64,000 nucleotides of DNA from Cupriavidus lacunae (GCF_003353055.1 NZ_QKWJ01000026.1:32360-96359), one strand, 5' to 3'. Shown: positions 25,093 to 33,697, counted from the stretch's first letter. Notes: generated by a model not told the origin, from the letters alone. Numbers and translations are program-made.

Positions 25093-25983
25093 TCAGCGGC
25101 GCGCCAGCGCCCTGCCCGCCCACAGGCGCTGCCCAAACACGTTGAGCAGCAGCCCGGCCATCACCACCGCCGCGCCTGCCCACTGCGCGCCGGACAGGTC
25201 CTCGCCCAGCAGCACATGCGCCGACACCAGCCCCACCACCGGCACCAGCAGCGTCAGCGGCGCCACCTGGCTGGCCGGGTAGCGCGTCAGCAGCCGGCCC
25301 CACATGGTGTAGCCGAACACCGTCGCCGCGAAGGCCAGGTAAGCCATGGCGAAGACCGCCATGCCCGACACATGGGTGACGCTCTGGACGATGCGCGCCG
25401 GACCCTCGATCCACAGCGACAGCAGCGTGAACGGCACGATCGGGATCAGCGCGCCCCAGATCACCAGCCCGAGCAAATCCACCGGGCCGATCTTCTTGCT
25501 GACGATATTGCCGCTGGCCCAGCAGAACGCCGCGCACAGCGTCAGCACGAAGCCCGCCACGCTCATGCCCCCGGTGCCGCCGGCGCCGGCACCGATCAGC
25601 GCCAGCCCGCCGGCCGCCACCGCCATGCCCGCGATATTGTGCCAGCGCACCGGCTCGCCCAGCCACAGCGCGGCGATGGTCAGCGTGAAGAAGGCCTGCG
25701 ACTGCAGCACCAGCGAGGCCAGTCCGGCCGGCATGCCGACTGCCATGGCATAGAACAGGAACGCGAACTGGCCCAGGCTGATGGTGGCGCCGTAGGCCAG
25801 CAGCAGCCGCGCGGGCACGCGCGGGCGCGGCACGAAGAAGATGGCCGGGAACGCCACCAGCAGGAAGCGCAGCGCACCCAGCAGCATCGGCGGCACACCC
25901 GCCAGCCCGACCTTGATGACAACGAAGTTGACGCCCCAGACGCAGACGATGGCGAGGGCGAGGAGACGGTCTCTGGCTTGCAT
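25093..25983 (-). CDS. eamA: EamA-type O-acetylserine/cysteine exporter
   Basis: A 296-residue inner-membrane protein with ten helices in two EamA repeats. It closely tracks E. coli EamA (YdeD): VWGVNFVVIKVGLAGVPPML, LRFLLVAFPAIFFVPRPRVP, FGMPAGLASLVLQSQAFFT-like sequence and APLTLLVPVVGLVSA. The E. coli protein exports cysteine and O-acetylserine. Here it sits between soxR and the sulfide dehydrogenase genes, all on the minus strand, so it may relieve excess thiols formed during growth on reduced sulfur; that link is inference. Confidence 0.85.
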   Translation of the reverse strand: MQARDRLLALAIVCVWGVNFVVIKVGLAGVPPMLLGALRFLLVAFPAIFFVPRPRVPARLLLAYGATISLGQFAFLFYAMAVGMPAGLASLVLQSQAFFTLTIAALWLGEPVRWHNIAGMAVAAGGLALIGAGAGGTGGMSVAGFVLTLCAAFCWASGNIVSKKIGPVDLLGLVIWGALIPIVPFTLLSLWIEGPARIVQSVTHVSGMAVFAMAYLAFAATVFGYTMWGRLLTRYPASQVAPLTLLVPVVGLVSAHVLLGEDLSGAQWAGAAVVMAGLLLNVFGQRLWAGRALARR

Positions 25984-26108
25984 GGGGCGGCGGGGCTCGA
26001 ACGGGCTTGGGTGTCAGTCGGAACGCCTAGGGTAGCAGCGCCGGTCCGCGCGCCATTGCACGTTCTTGCGGTTTTGCGAGGGCCGCGCCGCCCTCGCAAC
26101 ACTGCCGC

Positions 26109-27374
26109 CTACCCCAGCATCTCCGCCCAGATCCCCTTTGCCCAGGCCAGCGCGTAATCGCCTTCCAGCGCCGTCGGTGCCGGCGACAGCCCGCCCGAGC
26201 CCGGCACCGTGACCATGGTCTTCTGCGCCGCGTCATAGCGATGCACGCTGGCCACGTGCACCGCCTCGCGGTCCGAGGTGAAGCTGTAGCAGGTGTTGTT
26301 GTACAGCGGCTCCGGATCCGGCGCGCGGCCCGACAGCAGCGCCACCAGGGCCGCCGCCGCGACCTTGCCGTGCTGGTTGGCCATATGGCCGGACTTGGGC
26401 ATCAGCGGCGCGATCTGGATGGCGTCGCCGATCACGTGGATATTGGCCGCGGCACGCGATTCGAAGCTGAGGAAGTCCACCTCGCACCACCTGGCGTTGG
26501 CCGTGGCCAGCCCGGCCGACACGGCGATCGCGCCGGCGCGCTGCGGCGGCAGCACATTGAGCACGTCGGCGCGGACGTCGTCCTGCACCTCGAACTTGAG
26601 CGTGCGCGTGGCGGGGTCGACATCGACCGCTTCGTGCTGCGGCCGGTATTCCACCATGCCCGGGTACTGCGAGGCCCAGGCCTGGCGGAACAGCCCGGCC
26701 TTGGAGGTGATGTCCGGGTTGGCGTCCAGGATCAGCACCTTGCTGCGCGGCTTGTGCTGCTTGAAATAGTGCGCCACCTGGCAGGCGCGCTCGTACGGGC
26801 CTGGCGGGCAGCGGTACGGTGCCAGCGGCACGCTGATGGCATAGGTGCCGCCATCCGGCATGGCCTCCAGCTGGCGGCGCAGGGCGACGGTCTGGGGACC
26901 GGCCTTCCAGGCGTGCAGGATCTGGTCGCCGCCGGCCTGCTTCAGGCCGGGGAGCGCATCGCTCATCATCTCGACGCCCGGCGACAGCAGCAGGCGGTCG
27001 TAAGGCAACGTGGTGCCGCCCGCGAGGCGCACGGTCCGCCTGGCCGGATCGATGGCGACGGCGGTGTCGCGCACCAGCCGCACGCCGTGGCGGCGCACCA
27101 TCGCGTCATACGGCAAGGTGAGGTCGCCGATCTGGCGGCTGCCGCCGAGCACCAGGTTCGACAGCGGGCAGGAGATAAAGGCAGGATCCGGTTCGACCAG
27201 CGTCACCTCGATGGCCTGTCCGCTCCACTCGCGCAGGTAGCGGGCCGCGGTAGCGCCGCCATAGCCGCCGCCCACCACCACCACCCTGGCCGGCGCAGCG
27301 GCGCGCGCCGCCCTGACCCCGGCCGTACCCAGTACTGCGGCGCCCGCGGCACCCAGGAAGCTTCGTCTTTGCAT
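26109..27374 (-). CDS. fccB: sulfide dehydrogenase (flavocytochrome c) flavoprotein subunit
   Basis: A 421-residue periplasmic flavoprotein. A Tat-type leader (MQRRSFLGAAGAAVLG) is followed by the FAD-binding motif VVVVGGGYGGATAARYL. The redox-active cysteine pair is in FISCPLSNLV-like and NNTCYSFTSD segments, with an additional Cys in APYRCPPGPYER. GDAIQIAPLMPKSGHMANQHGKVAA is the second FAD motif. It oxidises sulfide and passes electrons to the cytochrome encoded directly upstream. It extends the sox island to sulfide. Confidence 0.93.
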   Translation of the reverse strand: MQRRSFLGAAGAAVLGTAGVRAARAAAPARVVVVGGGYGGATAARYLREWSGQAIEVTLVEPDPAFISCPLSNLVLGGSRQIGDLTLPYDAMVRRHGVRLVRDTAVAIDPARRTVRLAGGTTLPYDRLLLSPGVEMMSDALPGLKQAGGDQILHAWKAGPQTVALRRQLEAMPDGGTYAISVPLAPYRCPPGPYERACQVAHYFKQHKPRSKVLILDANPDITSKAGLFRQAWASQYPGMVEYRPQHEAVDVDPATRTLKFEVQDDVRADVLNVLPPQRAGAIAVSAGLATANARWCEVDFLSFESRAAANIHVIGDAIQIAPLMPKSGHMANQHGKVAAAALVALLSGRAPDPEPLYNNTCYSFTSDREAVHVASVHRYDAAQKTMVTVPGSGGLSPAPTALEGDYALAWAKGIWAEMLG

Positions 27375-27386
27375 GGCTGTCCCCTG

Positions 27387-27740
27387 TCAGCGCACGGCGG
27401 CAAACCATGCCGTGATCGCGGCGATCTGGTCGTCGCTGTAACCCTTGGCGATCTGGTGCATCACCGTGGCCGGACGCGTGCCGGCCTTGAAGGCCTGCAT
27501 CTGCGCGGCCAGCTCCGCTTGCGGGCGGCCGGCCAGCGACGGGATCGAGCTGCCTGCCGGCGCCCGCCCGGCGGGGCCATGGCAGTTGGTGCAGGCGGCG
27601 GCCTGGCTGCGCGCGCGCAGCGCGGCACCGGTCGCAGGGTCGGCCGACAGCGCTGGCTGGGCGCCGCACAACGCCGCTGCCAGCAGCGCCAGCCTCAGCG
27701 GCCTGCGCAAACATGCAGCGGCCCGGGGGATGGTTGTCAT
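27387..27740 (-). CDS. fccA: sulfide dehydrogenase cytochrome subunit (monohaem)
   Basis: A 117-residue periplasmic cytochrome c. A signal peptide ends at ALSADP. One haem motif (CTNCH) in a class I fold: SIPSLAGRPQAELAAQMQAFKAGTRPATVMHQIAKGYSDDQIAAITAWFA, shown here as SIPSLAGRPQAEL...AGTRPATVMHQIAKGYSDD, with Met in TVMHQI as distal ligand. Some FccA subunits carry two haems; this one has one. Its stop is 12 bases before fccB, so the two genes form one unit. Confidence 0.88.
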   Translation of the reverse strand: MTTIPRAAACLRRPLRLALLAAALCGAQPALSADPATGAALRARSQAAACTNCHGPAGRAPAGSSIPSLAGRPQAELAAQMQAFKAGTRPATVMHQIAKGYSDDQIAAITAWFAAVR

Positions 27741-27907
27741 GGTCTCGCTCCGTGTGGGCCGGCGCGGGGTGCCGCTGGGGCGGCCGGCGTGGCAACCGTA
27801 GCACATCGGGGGGAGCGATGTGCGGAGAAAACCGCAGAAGGACAAACGGCGTCCGCATGAGCGGACGCCATCGAGACAGGCCCCGGGAAACGAAACGGGG
27901 CGCGCGC

Positions 27908-28774
27908 TCAGGGCAGGTTGCGGCCCGGCGGCAGCGCCACGGGCGAGGTGGCCGGGGCCGCGACCGGGGCAGTGGTGGCCCCCGCGGTGGCCGACGCATC
28001 GATCGGACCGCCCACGCCCGGCACCGACTGCACCGGCGCCGGCGTGCCGACGCTGCCCTCGAACGACGGGTTCTGCGAGGTCGAGGCCGCGTCCAGGCGC
28101 ACGCGCTCGGCGTCGTTGACGTAGTCGAAGGCCTTGACCACCTTGGTCACGCCTGAGGCATTGCGCGCCACGTCCGTGGCCCGGTCGCCCTCGGCGGTGG
28201 TGACCACGCCCAGCAGGTAGACCACGCTTTTCTCGGTGGTGATCTTGATCGAGTTGGACGGCACGCCGTCGGCGGTCATCAGCAGCGTCTTGACCTTGCT
28301 GGTCAGGTAGGCGTCCTGGCTCTGGGTCATGAAGCCCGGCGAGTTGACCACCTCGAGCTCATTGATCACCACGCGCGCATTCTGCAGGCCGCGCACATAC
28401 TGCTCGATCTGCTGCTTGACGGTGTCGTTGCTGGCTTCGCCGGTCAGCAGCACCTTGCGGTTGAACACCGTCACGCTGACGCGGGCCTGGCCGTTGTAGC
28501 GCGAGTTGATGGTGCTCTCGGCCTCGAGCTGCAGGCCGCGGTCCACGGTCTGGGTGGCGGTCGGACGGCGGTCGGTGGCCATGGCCACGCCGGTCCCCAT
28601 GGCGCCGGCGAGCACGGGGAAGCAGCCCGCGAGCTGGGTGGCGCACACCAGTACGGCGGCCGCGGCCAGGCTGGCGCGGCCCAGGCCGAAGGCGGCGGAG
28701 GTGGTGGACGTCCGGGAAGGATGGCGCGCGCCGGCGCCGTTCCGGGAGGCTTGCGTGGTGGGCAGATTCGTCAT
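27908..28774 (-). CDS. dolP: BON-domain outer-membrane lipoprotein DolP-like
   Basis: A 288-residue lipoprotein. The leader ends in LAGC, giving a lipid-modified cysteine near residue 51. Two BON domains follow (about 82-145 and 155-222), with VTVFNRKVLLTGEA and TEKSVVYLLGVVTTAEGDRATDVARN. The last 60 residues are low-complexity Ala/Pro/Gly, an addition not seen in E. coli DolP (191 residues). DolP supports outer-membrane integrity and septal amidase activation. It follows diaA in the conserved yraN-diaA-dolP order. Confidence 0.85.
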   Translation of the reverse strand: MTNLPTTQASRNGAGARHPSRTSTTSAAFGLGRASLAAAAVLVCATQLAGCFPVLAGAMGTGVAMATDRRPTATQTVDRGLQLEAESTINSRYNGQARVSVTVFNRKVLLTGEASNDTVKQQIEQYVRGLQNARVVINELEVVNSPGFMTQSQDAYLTSKVKTLLMTADGVPSNSIKITTEKSVVYLLGVVTTAEGDRATDVARNASGVTKVVKAFDYVNDAERVRLDAASTSQNPSFEGSVGTPAPVQSVPGVGGPIDASATAGATTAPVAAPATSPVALPPGRNLP

Positions 28775-28832
28775 GCGGTCCTTGCTGTGGCTGGATGTTG
28801 GGAATGTGGATGGAAACGGGGAAGGGCCGGGA

Positions 28833-29420
28833 TCAGGCTTCCCCGAGCAGGGCCTCGTCGATGCCGTCGCACAGGCAGTGCAGCGTCAGCAGGTGCACTT
28901 CCTGGATGCGGGCGGTGCGCTCGCTCGGCACGCACAGGTGGATATCGAATTCGTCGAGCAGGCCGGCGATGGCCCCGCCGCCCTTGCCGGTCAGCGCAAT
29001 CACGGCCATCTCGCGCTGGCGCGCGGCCGCGATGGCGGCGATCACGTTGGCCGAATTGCCCGAAGTGGAAATCGCCAGCAGGATGTCGCCGGGCTGGCCA
29101 AGGGCCTCGACCTGCTTGGAAAACACCTTGCTGAAGTCATAGTCGTTGCCGATCGCGGTCAGGATCGAGCTGTCGGTGGTCAGTGCGATCGCGGCCAGGC
29201 CGGGGCGTTCGCGCTCGAAGCGTCCGACCAGCTCGGCGGCAAAATGCTGCGCATCCGCCGCGGAGCCGCCGTTGCCGCAGGCCAGGATCTTGTTGCCGCT
29301 GGTCAGCGCGCCGACCATGCGTTCCACCGCGGCGTCGATATAGGGGGCCATCACCGCCGCTGCCTGTCGCTTGGTCTCGGCGCTGTCTAGAAAATGTTGC
29401 TGGATACTGTCGATACTCAT
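28833..29420 (-). CDS. diaA: SIS-domain protein DiaA (phosphoheptose isomerase-like)
   Basis: A 195-residue protein with the SIS fold: ACGNGGSAADAQHFAAELVGRFE, LAISTSGNSANVIAA and ALTGKGGG. Sequence alone cannot separate DiaA (stimulates DnaA assembly at oriC) from GmhA (sedoheptulose-7-phosphate isomerase). The neighbourhood yraN-diaA-dolP next to rsmI, as in E. coli, favours DiaA. It starts 63 bases after the yraN stop and is probably co-transcribed with yraN and dolP. Confidence 0.82.
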   Translation of the reverse strand: MSIDSIQQHFLDSAETKRQAAAVMAPYIDAAVERMVGALTSGNKILACGNGGSAADAQHFAAELVGRFERERPGLAAIALTTDSSILTAIGNDYDFSKVFSKQVEALGQPGDILLAISTSGNSANVIAAIAAARQREMAVIALTGKGGGAIAGLLDEFDIHLCVPSERTARIQEVHLLTLHCLCDGIDEALLGEA

Positions 29421-29483
29421 GGCTCTGTGGGCCTTGTTGTTGCCATTTCGATCCGCGGATCGCAGGTTAGGGTCTGCCGCGCA

Positions 29484-29881
29484 TTATGAACCAGCCCCGG
29501 CGGCATCCAGGTCAAAGGCATGCTGCAGCCAGTCCAGCCGGCCGGGTTCCAGCGCCACCACGTCGAAGCGGCACGGCGGCACCCGGGCCAGCGTGGCCAG
29601 GTAGTGCGCCGCCGCCAGCAGCACGCGCCGCTGCTTGGCCGGCGTGACGCTGGCCGCGGCGCCGCCGAAGCCCCGGCCGCTGCGCTGGCGCACCTCGACA
29701 AACACCAGCGTGCCGTCCGGCGCGCGCACATCACCAGGTCGATCTCGCCGCCATTGCAGCGATAATTGCGTACCACGGGCTCCAGGCCCTGGCGCCGCAG
29801 GTGTGCCAGGGCCCGGTCCTCTGCCTGCGCACCGCGTACCTGCCTGCTTTGCACCTGCGTGGTGGATTTGAATGATCGCAT
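29484..29881 (-). pseudogene. yraN: UPF0102 family protein YraN, frameshifted
   Basis: The N-terminal half (RGAQAEDRALAHLRRQG, then RNYRCNGGEIDLVM) and the C-terminal half (DGTLVFVEVRQRSGRGFGGA, then RRVLLAAAHYLA) of the YraN nuclease-like fold lie in different frames. The switch falls in the GCGCGCGC tract near 29717-29732, just before the LVFVEVR motif. Adding one base would restore a protein of about 132 residues, close to the usual 115-130. Either the gene is broken or the assembly lost one base. The ATG is at 29881; a TTG one codon earlier is possible. Known members have a PD-(D/E)XK-type fold with unclear function. Confidence 0.8.
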
Positions 29882-29899
29882 CAACGGAAGTTCTCAAGC

Positions 29900-30808
29900 A
29901 TGAGTGACTGGATCTCCCTGGCGGCAAGCCAGTCCTACCCGGCCGGCACCCTTTTCGTCGTCGCCACGCCCATCGGCAATGTCGCCGACCTGTCGCTGCG
30001 CGCGCTGCACGTGCTCGGCCTGGCCGACGCCGTGGCCTGCGAGGACACCCGCAATACCGGACAGCTGCTGTCGCGCGTGGGCCTGCAGCGGCCGCTGGTG
30101 GCCGTGCACGAGCATAACGAGCGCGAGGCCGCTGGCCGCATCGCCGCGCGCCTGGCCGCGGGCGAGCGCATTGCCTATGTCTCGGACGCCGGCACGCCGG
30201 GCATCTCCGATCCGGGCGCGCGGCTGGTCGAGGCGGTTCGCGCCGCCGGTCATCCGGTGGTGCCCCTGCCCGGCCCCAGTGCCGCAGTGGCGGCGCTGTC
30301 GGTCGCGGGCGACATGCTCGATGCCGGCGAGGGCCGCTTTACCTTTGTCGGCTTCCTGCCCAGCAAGCCCAAGGCGCGCACCGAGGCGATCGCACGCCTG
30401 GCCGTGCTGGACCACGCCTGGGTCTGCTATGAGGCGCCGCACCGCATCGCCGACACCCTGGCCGCGCTGGCCGCCGGCCTGCCGGGCGAGCGCCGGCTGC
30501 TGGTCGGGCGCGAGCTGACCAAGCTGTTCGAGGACATCGCGGTGCTGCCGGTGGCACAGGCGCCGGCCTGGCTGGCGGCCGACCCGAACCGGACCAAGGG
30601 CGAATTCGTGCTGGTGGTGGAAGGCGCTGGCAGCGCGGCCGCCGCGGATGGCCTGCCGGATGCCGAAGCGCAGCGCGTGCTGGCGCTGCTGCTGGCCGAA
30701 TTGCCGGCCAAGCGTGCCGCCAAGCTGGCGGCCGCGATCACCGGTGCGGGCACCGATGCGCTCTATCAACTGGCGTTGGCGCAGCGCGCGGGTCAGGCAG
30801 AGGATTGA
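29900..30808 (+). CDS. rsmI: 16S rRNA 2'-O-ribose methyltransferase RsmI
   Basis: A 302-residue enzyme that methylates C1402 of 16S rRNA using SAM. Family motifs: LFVVATPIGNVADLSLRAL, CEDTRNTGQLL, YVSDAGTPGISDPGARLV and FVGFLPSKPKAR. The usual length is about 280-300. The start lies only 18 bases from the start of yraN on the opposite strand, so each promoter must lie close to or inside the other gene. Its C-terminal extension is Ala/Leu-rich as in many family members. Confidence 0.95.
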   Translation: MSDWISLAASQSYPAGTLFVVATPIGNVADLSLRALHVLGLADAVACEDTRNTGQLLSRVGLQRPLVAVHEHNEREAAGRIAARLAAGERIAYVSDAGTPGISDPGARLVEAVRAAGHPVVPLPGPSAAVAALSVAGDMLDAGEGRFTFVGFLPSKPKARTEAIARLAVLDHAWVCYEAPHRIADTLAALAAGLPGERRLLVGRELTKLFEDIAVLPVAQAPAWLAADPNRTKGEFVLVVEGAGSAAAADGLPDAEAQRVLALLLAELPAKRAAKLAAAITGAGTDALYQLALAQRAGQAED

Positions 30809-30895
30809 CGCGGCCCGCGCAGGGATGCGCGCCTGGGGAGGGAAACGTAAGGGAGAGGTGTCAGCGCGCGGCGGCATGCGGCGGCGCTGGCCTGA

Positions 30896-31624
30896 TCAGT
30901 GGCGCTTGCGCTTGACCGACTTGCGCGCCTTGGCAGGCGCCAGCGAGTTGGCCAGTTCAGGCACGGACACGTCGTCGTCGCCGCTGCCGTCGCCGGCTTC
31001 GGTGCCGCCGGCATCGACCTGCGGACCCAGCGCGGCCACTTCGGTACGCGTCAGGCGGCGGATTTCCACGTTGGTCGCGCCGCGATCGACAAAGCCCAGA
31101 CGGCGCGCGGCGCCGTAGGAGACGTCCAGCACGCGGTTGCCGTGGTACGGCCCGCGGTCATTGATGCGCAGCACGGCAACCTTGTTGTTGCGCAGGTTGC
31201 GCACCAGCACCCAGCTGTCCAGCGGCAGCGACGGATGGGCGGCGGTCATGGCGCGCATGTCGAAGCGTTCGCCGTTGGCGGTCTTGCGGCCGTGGAAGCC
31301 CTTGCCGTACCAGGAAGCAACGCCGCGCTGCTCGAACGTGCCGATGTCGGCGCGCAGGCCGTCCAGCGAACTGCCGCTGCGGCCTTCGTCCGGGTCATAG
31401 CCGAACAGGCTCCAGCTGCCGCTGCCGTTGTCCGAGGCGCGCGCGGATTTGTCGGACTTGCTGTTCTTCGCAGCGCGTGTCGGCACGGCACCGGCGGTGT
31501 CGTTGCCGGCATTGCCGCTTTCAGGCGGCGTGGCACAAGCGGCCAGCACCACGGCGCATGCGGTGCATGCGCCGAGCTTGGCCAGCTGTTGCCAGCGCTT
31601 GGTGAGAGCGGAGATCCTTAGCAT
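30896..31624 (-). CDS. rlpA: RlpA-family lytic transglycosylase lipoprotein, no SPOR domain
   Basis: A 242-residue lipoprotein with lipobox LAAC at residues 27-30. The double-psi beta-barrel domain has GVASWYGKGFHGRKTANGE, AAHPSLPLDSWVLVRNL and VLRINDRGPYHGNRVLDVS, with the catalytic Asp in NDRGPY. RlpA cleaves glycan strands lacking stem peptides at the septum. E. coli RlpA has a C-terminal SPOR domain; here the protein ends in a basic tail (KARKSVKRKRH) after an acidic stretch, so septal targeting must differ or be absent. Confidence 0.88.
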   Translation of the reverse strand: MLRISALTKRWQQLAKLGACTACAVVLAACATPPESGNAGNDTAGAVPTRAAKNSKSDKSARASDNGSGSWSLFGYDPDEGRSGSSLDGLRADIGTFEQRGVASWYGKGFHGRKTANGERFDMRAMTAAHPSLPLDSWVLVRNLRNNKVAVLRINDRGPYHGNRVLDVSYGAARRLGFVDRGATNVEIRRLTRTEVAALGPQVDAGGTEAGDGSGDDDVSVPELANSLAPAKARKSVKRKRH

Positions 31625-31917
31625 GGGCGGCAGTCTAACATTGACTCTTTGCGACTATCCCTTTCATTTTGTTACGAAATCTGTACGATTTCGCACCATC
31701 GTGGCCTAATTGCCCGGAATCCCGCTTGTGGCAAGGGATTCGCGCCAGCGCCCCATGGTTGGAAGCGGGTATCCCATGAGGCACATGGCGCGAGCCAGGG
31801 CAGTCCTGAACGGCCTGGCGCTACAATGCTGGGCACCCGCCGCCGACCGTGCGGCCAGTCTGTCCGCCCCGCTGAAAACAGCCTCGCCCGCCCGGCACGG
31901 GCCATAAGAATCTGTCC
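31625..31917. other. divergent promoter region of rlpA and the metallohydrolase
   Basis: The 293-bp gap carries an inverted repeat (31675-31693): CGAAATC, five bases, GATTTCG. A TTGACT hexamer lies at 31641. This may hold promoters for both genes; I could not pair the hexamer with a -10 box. No gene is evident. Confidence 0.45.
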
Positions 31918-32568
31918 ATGAAAGCCCTGCTCATACCCGTCACGCCCTTCCAGCAGAACTGTTCGCTGCTGATCGATGAAAGCACCGGCCGCGCCGCGGT
32001 CTGCGATCCCGGCGGCGATCTCCACCGCATCCACGAGGCCGTGAAGGAGCAAGGCGTGACGCTGGAGAAGATCTTCCTCACGCATGGTCACGTCGACCAT
32101 TGCGCCGGCGCCGCGGCACTGTCGCGCGAGTTGGGCATCCCGATCGAAGGCCCGCAACAGGACGAGCGCTTCTGGATCGAGCAGCTGCCGGAGCAGACGC
32201 GCCGCTTCGGCTTCGGCCAGGCCGAGAGCTTCGAGCCCGACCGCTGGCTGGAGAACGGCGACACCGTGCAGTTCGGCAACGAGACCCTGGAGGTCTACCA
32301 CTGCCCGGGGCATACGCCTGGCCACGTGGTGTTCTTCTCGCGCGCCAATCGCCTGGCGGTGGTGGGCGACGTGCTGTTCGCCGGCTCGATCGGCCGCACC
32401 GACTTCCCGCGCGGCAATCATGCCGACCTGATCCGCTCGATCCGCACGCGGCTGTGGCCGCTGGGCGAGGATGTGACCTTTATTCCGGGGCACGGCCCGG
32501 TTTCGACCTTCGGCGAGGAACGCCGCAACAACCCGTTCGTGGCCGACCACCTGATCGACGTGGGCTGA
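31918..32568 (+). CDS. metallo-beta-lactamase-fold hydrolase (glyoxalase II-like)
   Basis: A 216-residue zinc hydrolase. The metal site reads THGHVDHCAG, with further ligands in HCPGHTPGHVVFF, GDVLFAGSIGRTDFP and FIPGHGP. This arrangement is that of the GloB/YcbL group, which acts on glutathione thioesters such as S-lactoylglutathione; YcbL-like members lack the glutathione-binding C-terminal helices, as here. The exonuclease-like gene begins 4 bases after its stop, so the two are probably co-transcribed. Confidence 0.9.
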   Translation: MKALLIPVTPFQQNCSLLIDESTGRAAVCDPGGDLHRIHEAVKEQGVTLEKIFLTHGHVDHCAGAAALSRELGIPIEGPQQDERFWIEQLPEQTRRFGFGQAESFEPDRWLENGDTVQFGNETLEVYHCPGHTPGHVVFFSRANRLAVVGDVLFAGSIGRTDFPRGNHADLIRSIRTRLWPLGEDVTFIPGHGPVSTFGEERRNNPFVADHLIDVG

Positions 32569-32572
32569 GGCC

Positions 32573-33229
32573 ATGGCCAAGCGACAGGCGCCCGACACCC
32601 GCCCCGAGATCTACGTCAGCACCGACGTCGAGGCCGACGGCCCGATCCCGGGCCCGCACTCGATGCTGTCGTTCGCGTCGGCGGCCATGCTGGCGGACAA
32701 GACCGTGATCGGCACCTTCTCGGCCAACCTCGAAACCCTGCCCGGCGCCGCCGGCCACCCGGTGCAGATGCAGTGGTGGCAAACCCAGCCCGAAGCCTGG
32801 AGCGCCTGCCGGCGCGACCTGCAGCGGCCCGAAGACGCCATGGTGCGCTATGTCGAATGGGTCGAGAGCCTGCCCGGCAAGCCGGTCTTCGTCGCCTTTC
32901 CGGCAGGCTTCGATTTCACCTGGATGTTCTGGTACATGATGCGCTTTGCCGGGCGCTCGCCCTTTGGCTGGGCCGCGCTCGACATCAAGACGCTGGGCTT
33001 TGCGCTGACCGGGCGCCCCTATCGCAAGACCGTCAAGGCGGCCCTCCCGGCCGAATGGATGGATCCGCTGCCGCACACCCACGTGGCGCTGGACGACGCG
33101 CTCGAACAGGGCGCGCTGTTCTGCAACATGCTGGGCGCGCTGCGCGAGCGCGAAGCCGCGCTGGCCGCCATGACGCCCGGTGTTGCGGCGGATGCTAGCG
33201 AGTCCTCACCTCCGCCCGAGCAGGCCTGA
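32573..33229 (+). CDS. DEDD-type 3'-5' exonuclease-like protein
   Basis: A 218-residue protein with exonuclease motifs in order: STDVEADG (D-x-E), FVAFPAGFDFTWM (second Asp) and THVALDDALEQG (His and last Asp of the DEDDh type). DIKTLGFALTGRPY and MMRFAGRSPFGWAALD occupy the regions between. It matches a bacterial family annotated as 3'-5' exoribonuclease-like. DNA or RNA preference is unknown. The short distance to the upstream hydrolase suggests one transcript. Confidence 0.8.
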   Translation: MAKRQAPDTRPEIYVSTDVEADGPIPGPHSMLSFASAAMLADKTVIGTFSANLETLPGAAGHPVQMQWWQTQPEAWSACRRDLQRPEDAMVRYVEWVESLPGKPVFVAFPAGFDFTWMFWYMMRFAGRSPFGWAALDIKTLGFALTGRPYRKTVKAALPAEWMDPLPHTHVALDDALEQGALFCNMLGALREREAALAAMTPGVAADASESSPPPEQA

Positions 33230-33434
33230 ACCCTTGTTGCGGCGCATCAGCCGTGGCGGCACGCCCTTTGCAGACCAGTGCTCGCAAGTGCCGCCAGCCC
33301 GGCTATAGTAGAAGCAGATATGGCGTACCGGGCGAAACGAGCCATGACCATCCGGCGCACTTGCGCAGCTACGCCATAGTCCGCTTGAGCCATATTGCCC
33401 GGACCGCGCGGCGCCTGCCGAGGAGGTGTCGATC

Positions 33435-33662
33435 ATGCGTTTTCCTACCGACCTGCACTTGCGAGACCTGGCCGGCCGGATCCATTGGCCGCATGCCACG
33501 CGGGGCGCCACGCCCATTACCCATCGCCACACCTCGGATGAGGACGCCGAAGTCGCCAAGGCCACCCTATACATCAGCACCGTGACGCTGGTGGTACTGC
33601 TGGTGGTGCTGGCAGCCATCGCTTTCGGTCAGGAGGCCATGCACTGGCTGGGTGTTCATTAG
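33435..33662 (+). CDS. small membrane protein, unknown function
   Basis: A 75-residue protein with a GAGGAGG ribosome site about 9 bases before the ATG. Residues 44-66 form one transmembrane helix (LYISTVTLVVLLVVLAAIAF). The first 40 residues are polar and His-rich (HLRDL, RIHWPHATR, THRHTSDED). A strong terminator follows. No family recognised. A GTG start three codons earlier is possible but overlaps the ribosome site. Confidence 0.7.
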   Translation: MRFPTDLHLRDLAGRIHWPHATRGATPITHRHTSDEDAEVAKATLYISTVTLVVLLVVLAAIAFGQEAMHWLGVH

Positions 33663-33697
33663 ACGACCCGCCTGAAGCTGTTTGCCTCAAGCACCGG

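Noticed and set aside
30896..31624. RlpA as a truncated gene
   Set aside because: The frame ends in a normal stop with a distinct tail; absence of SPOR is seen in other family members, so truncation is not needed to explain it.
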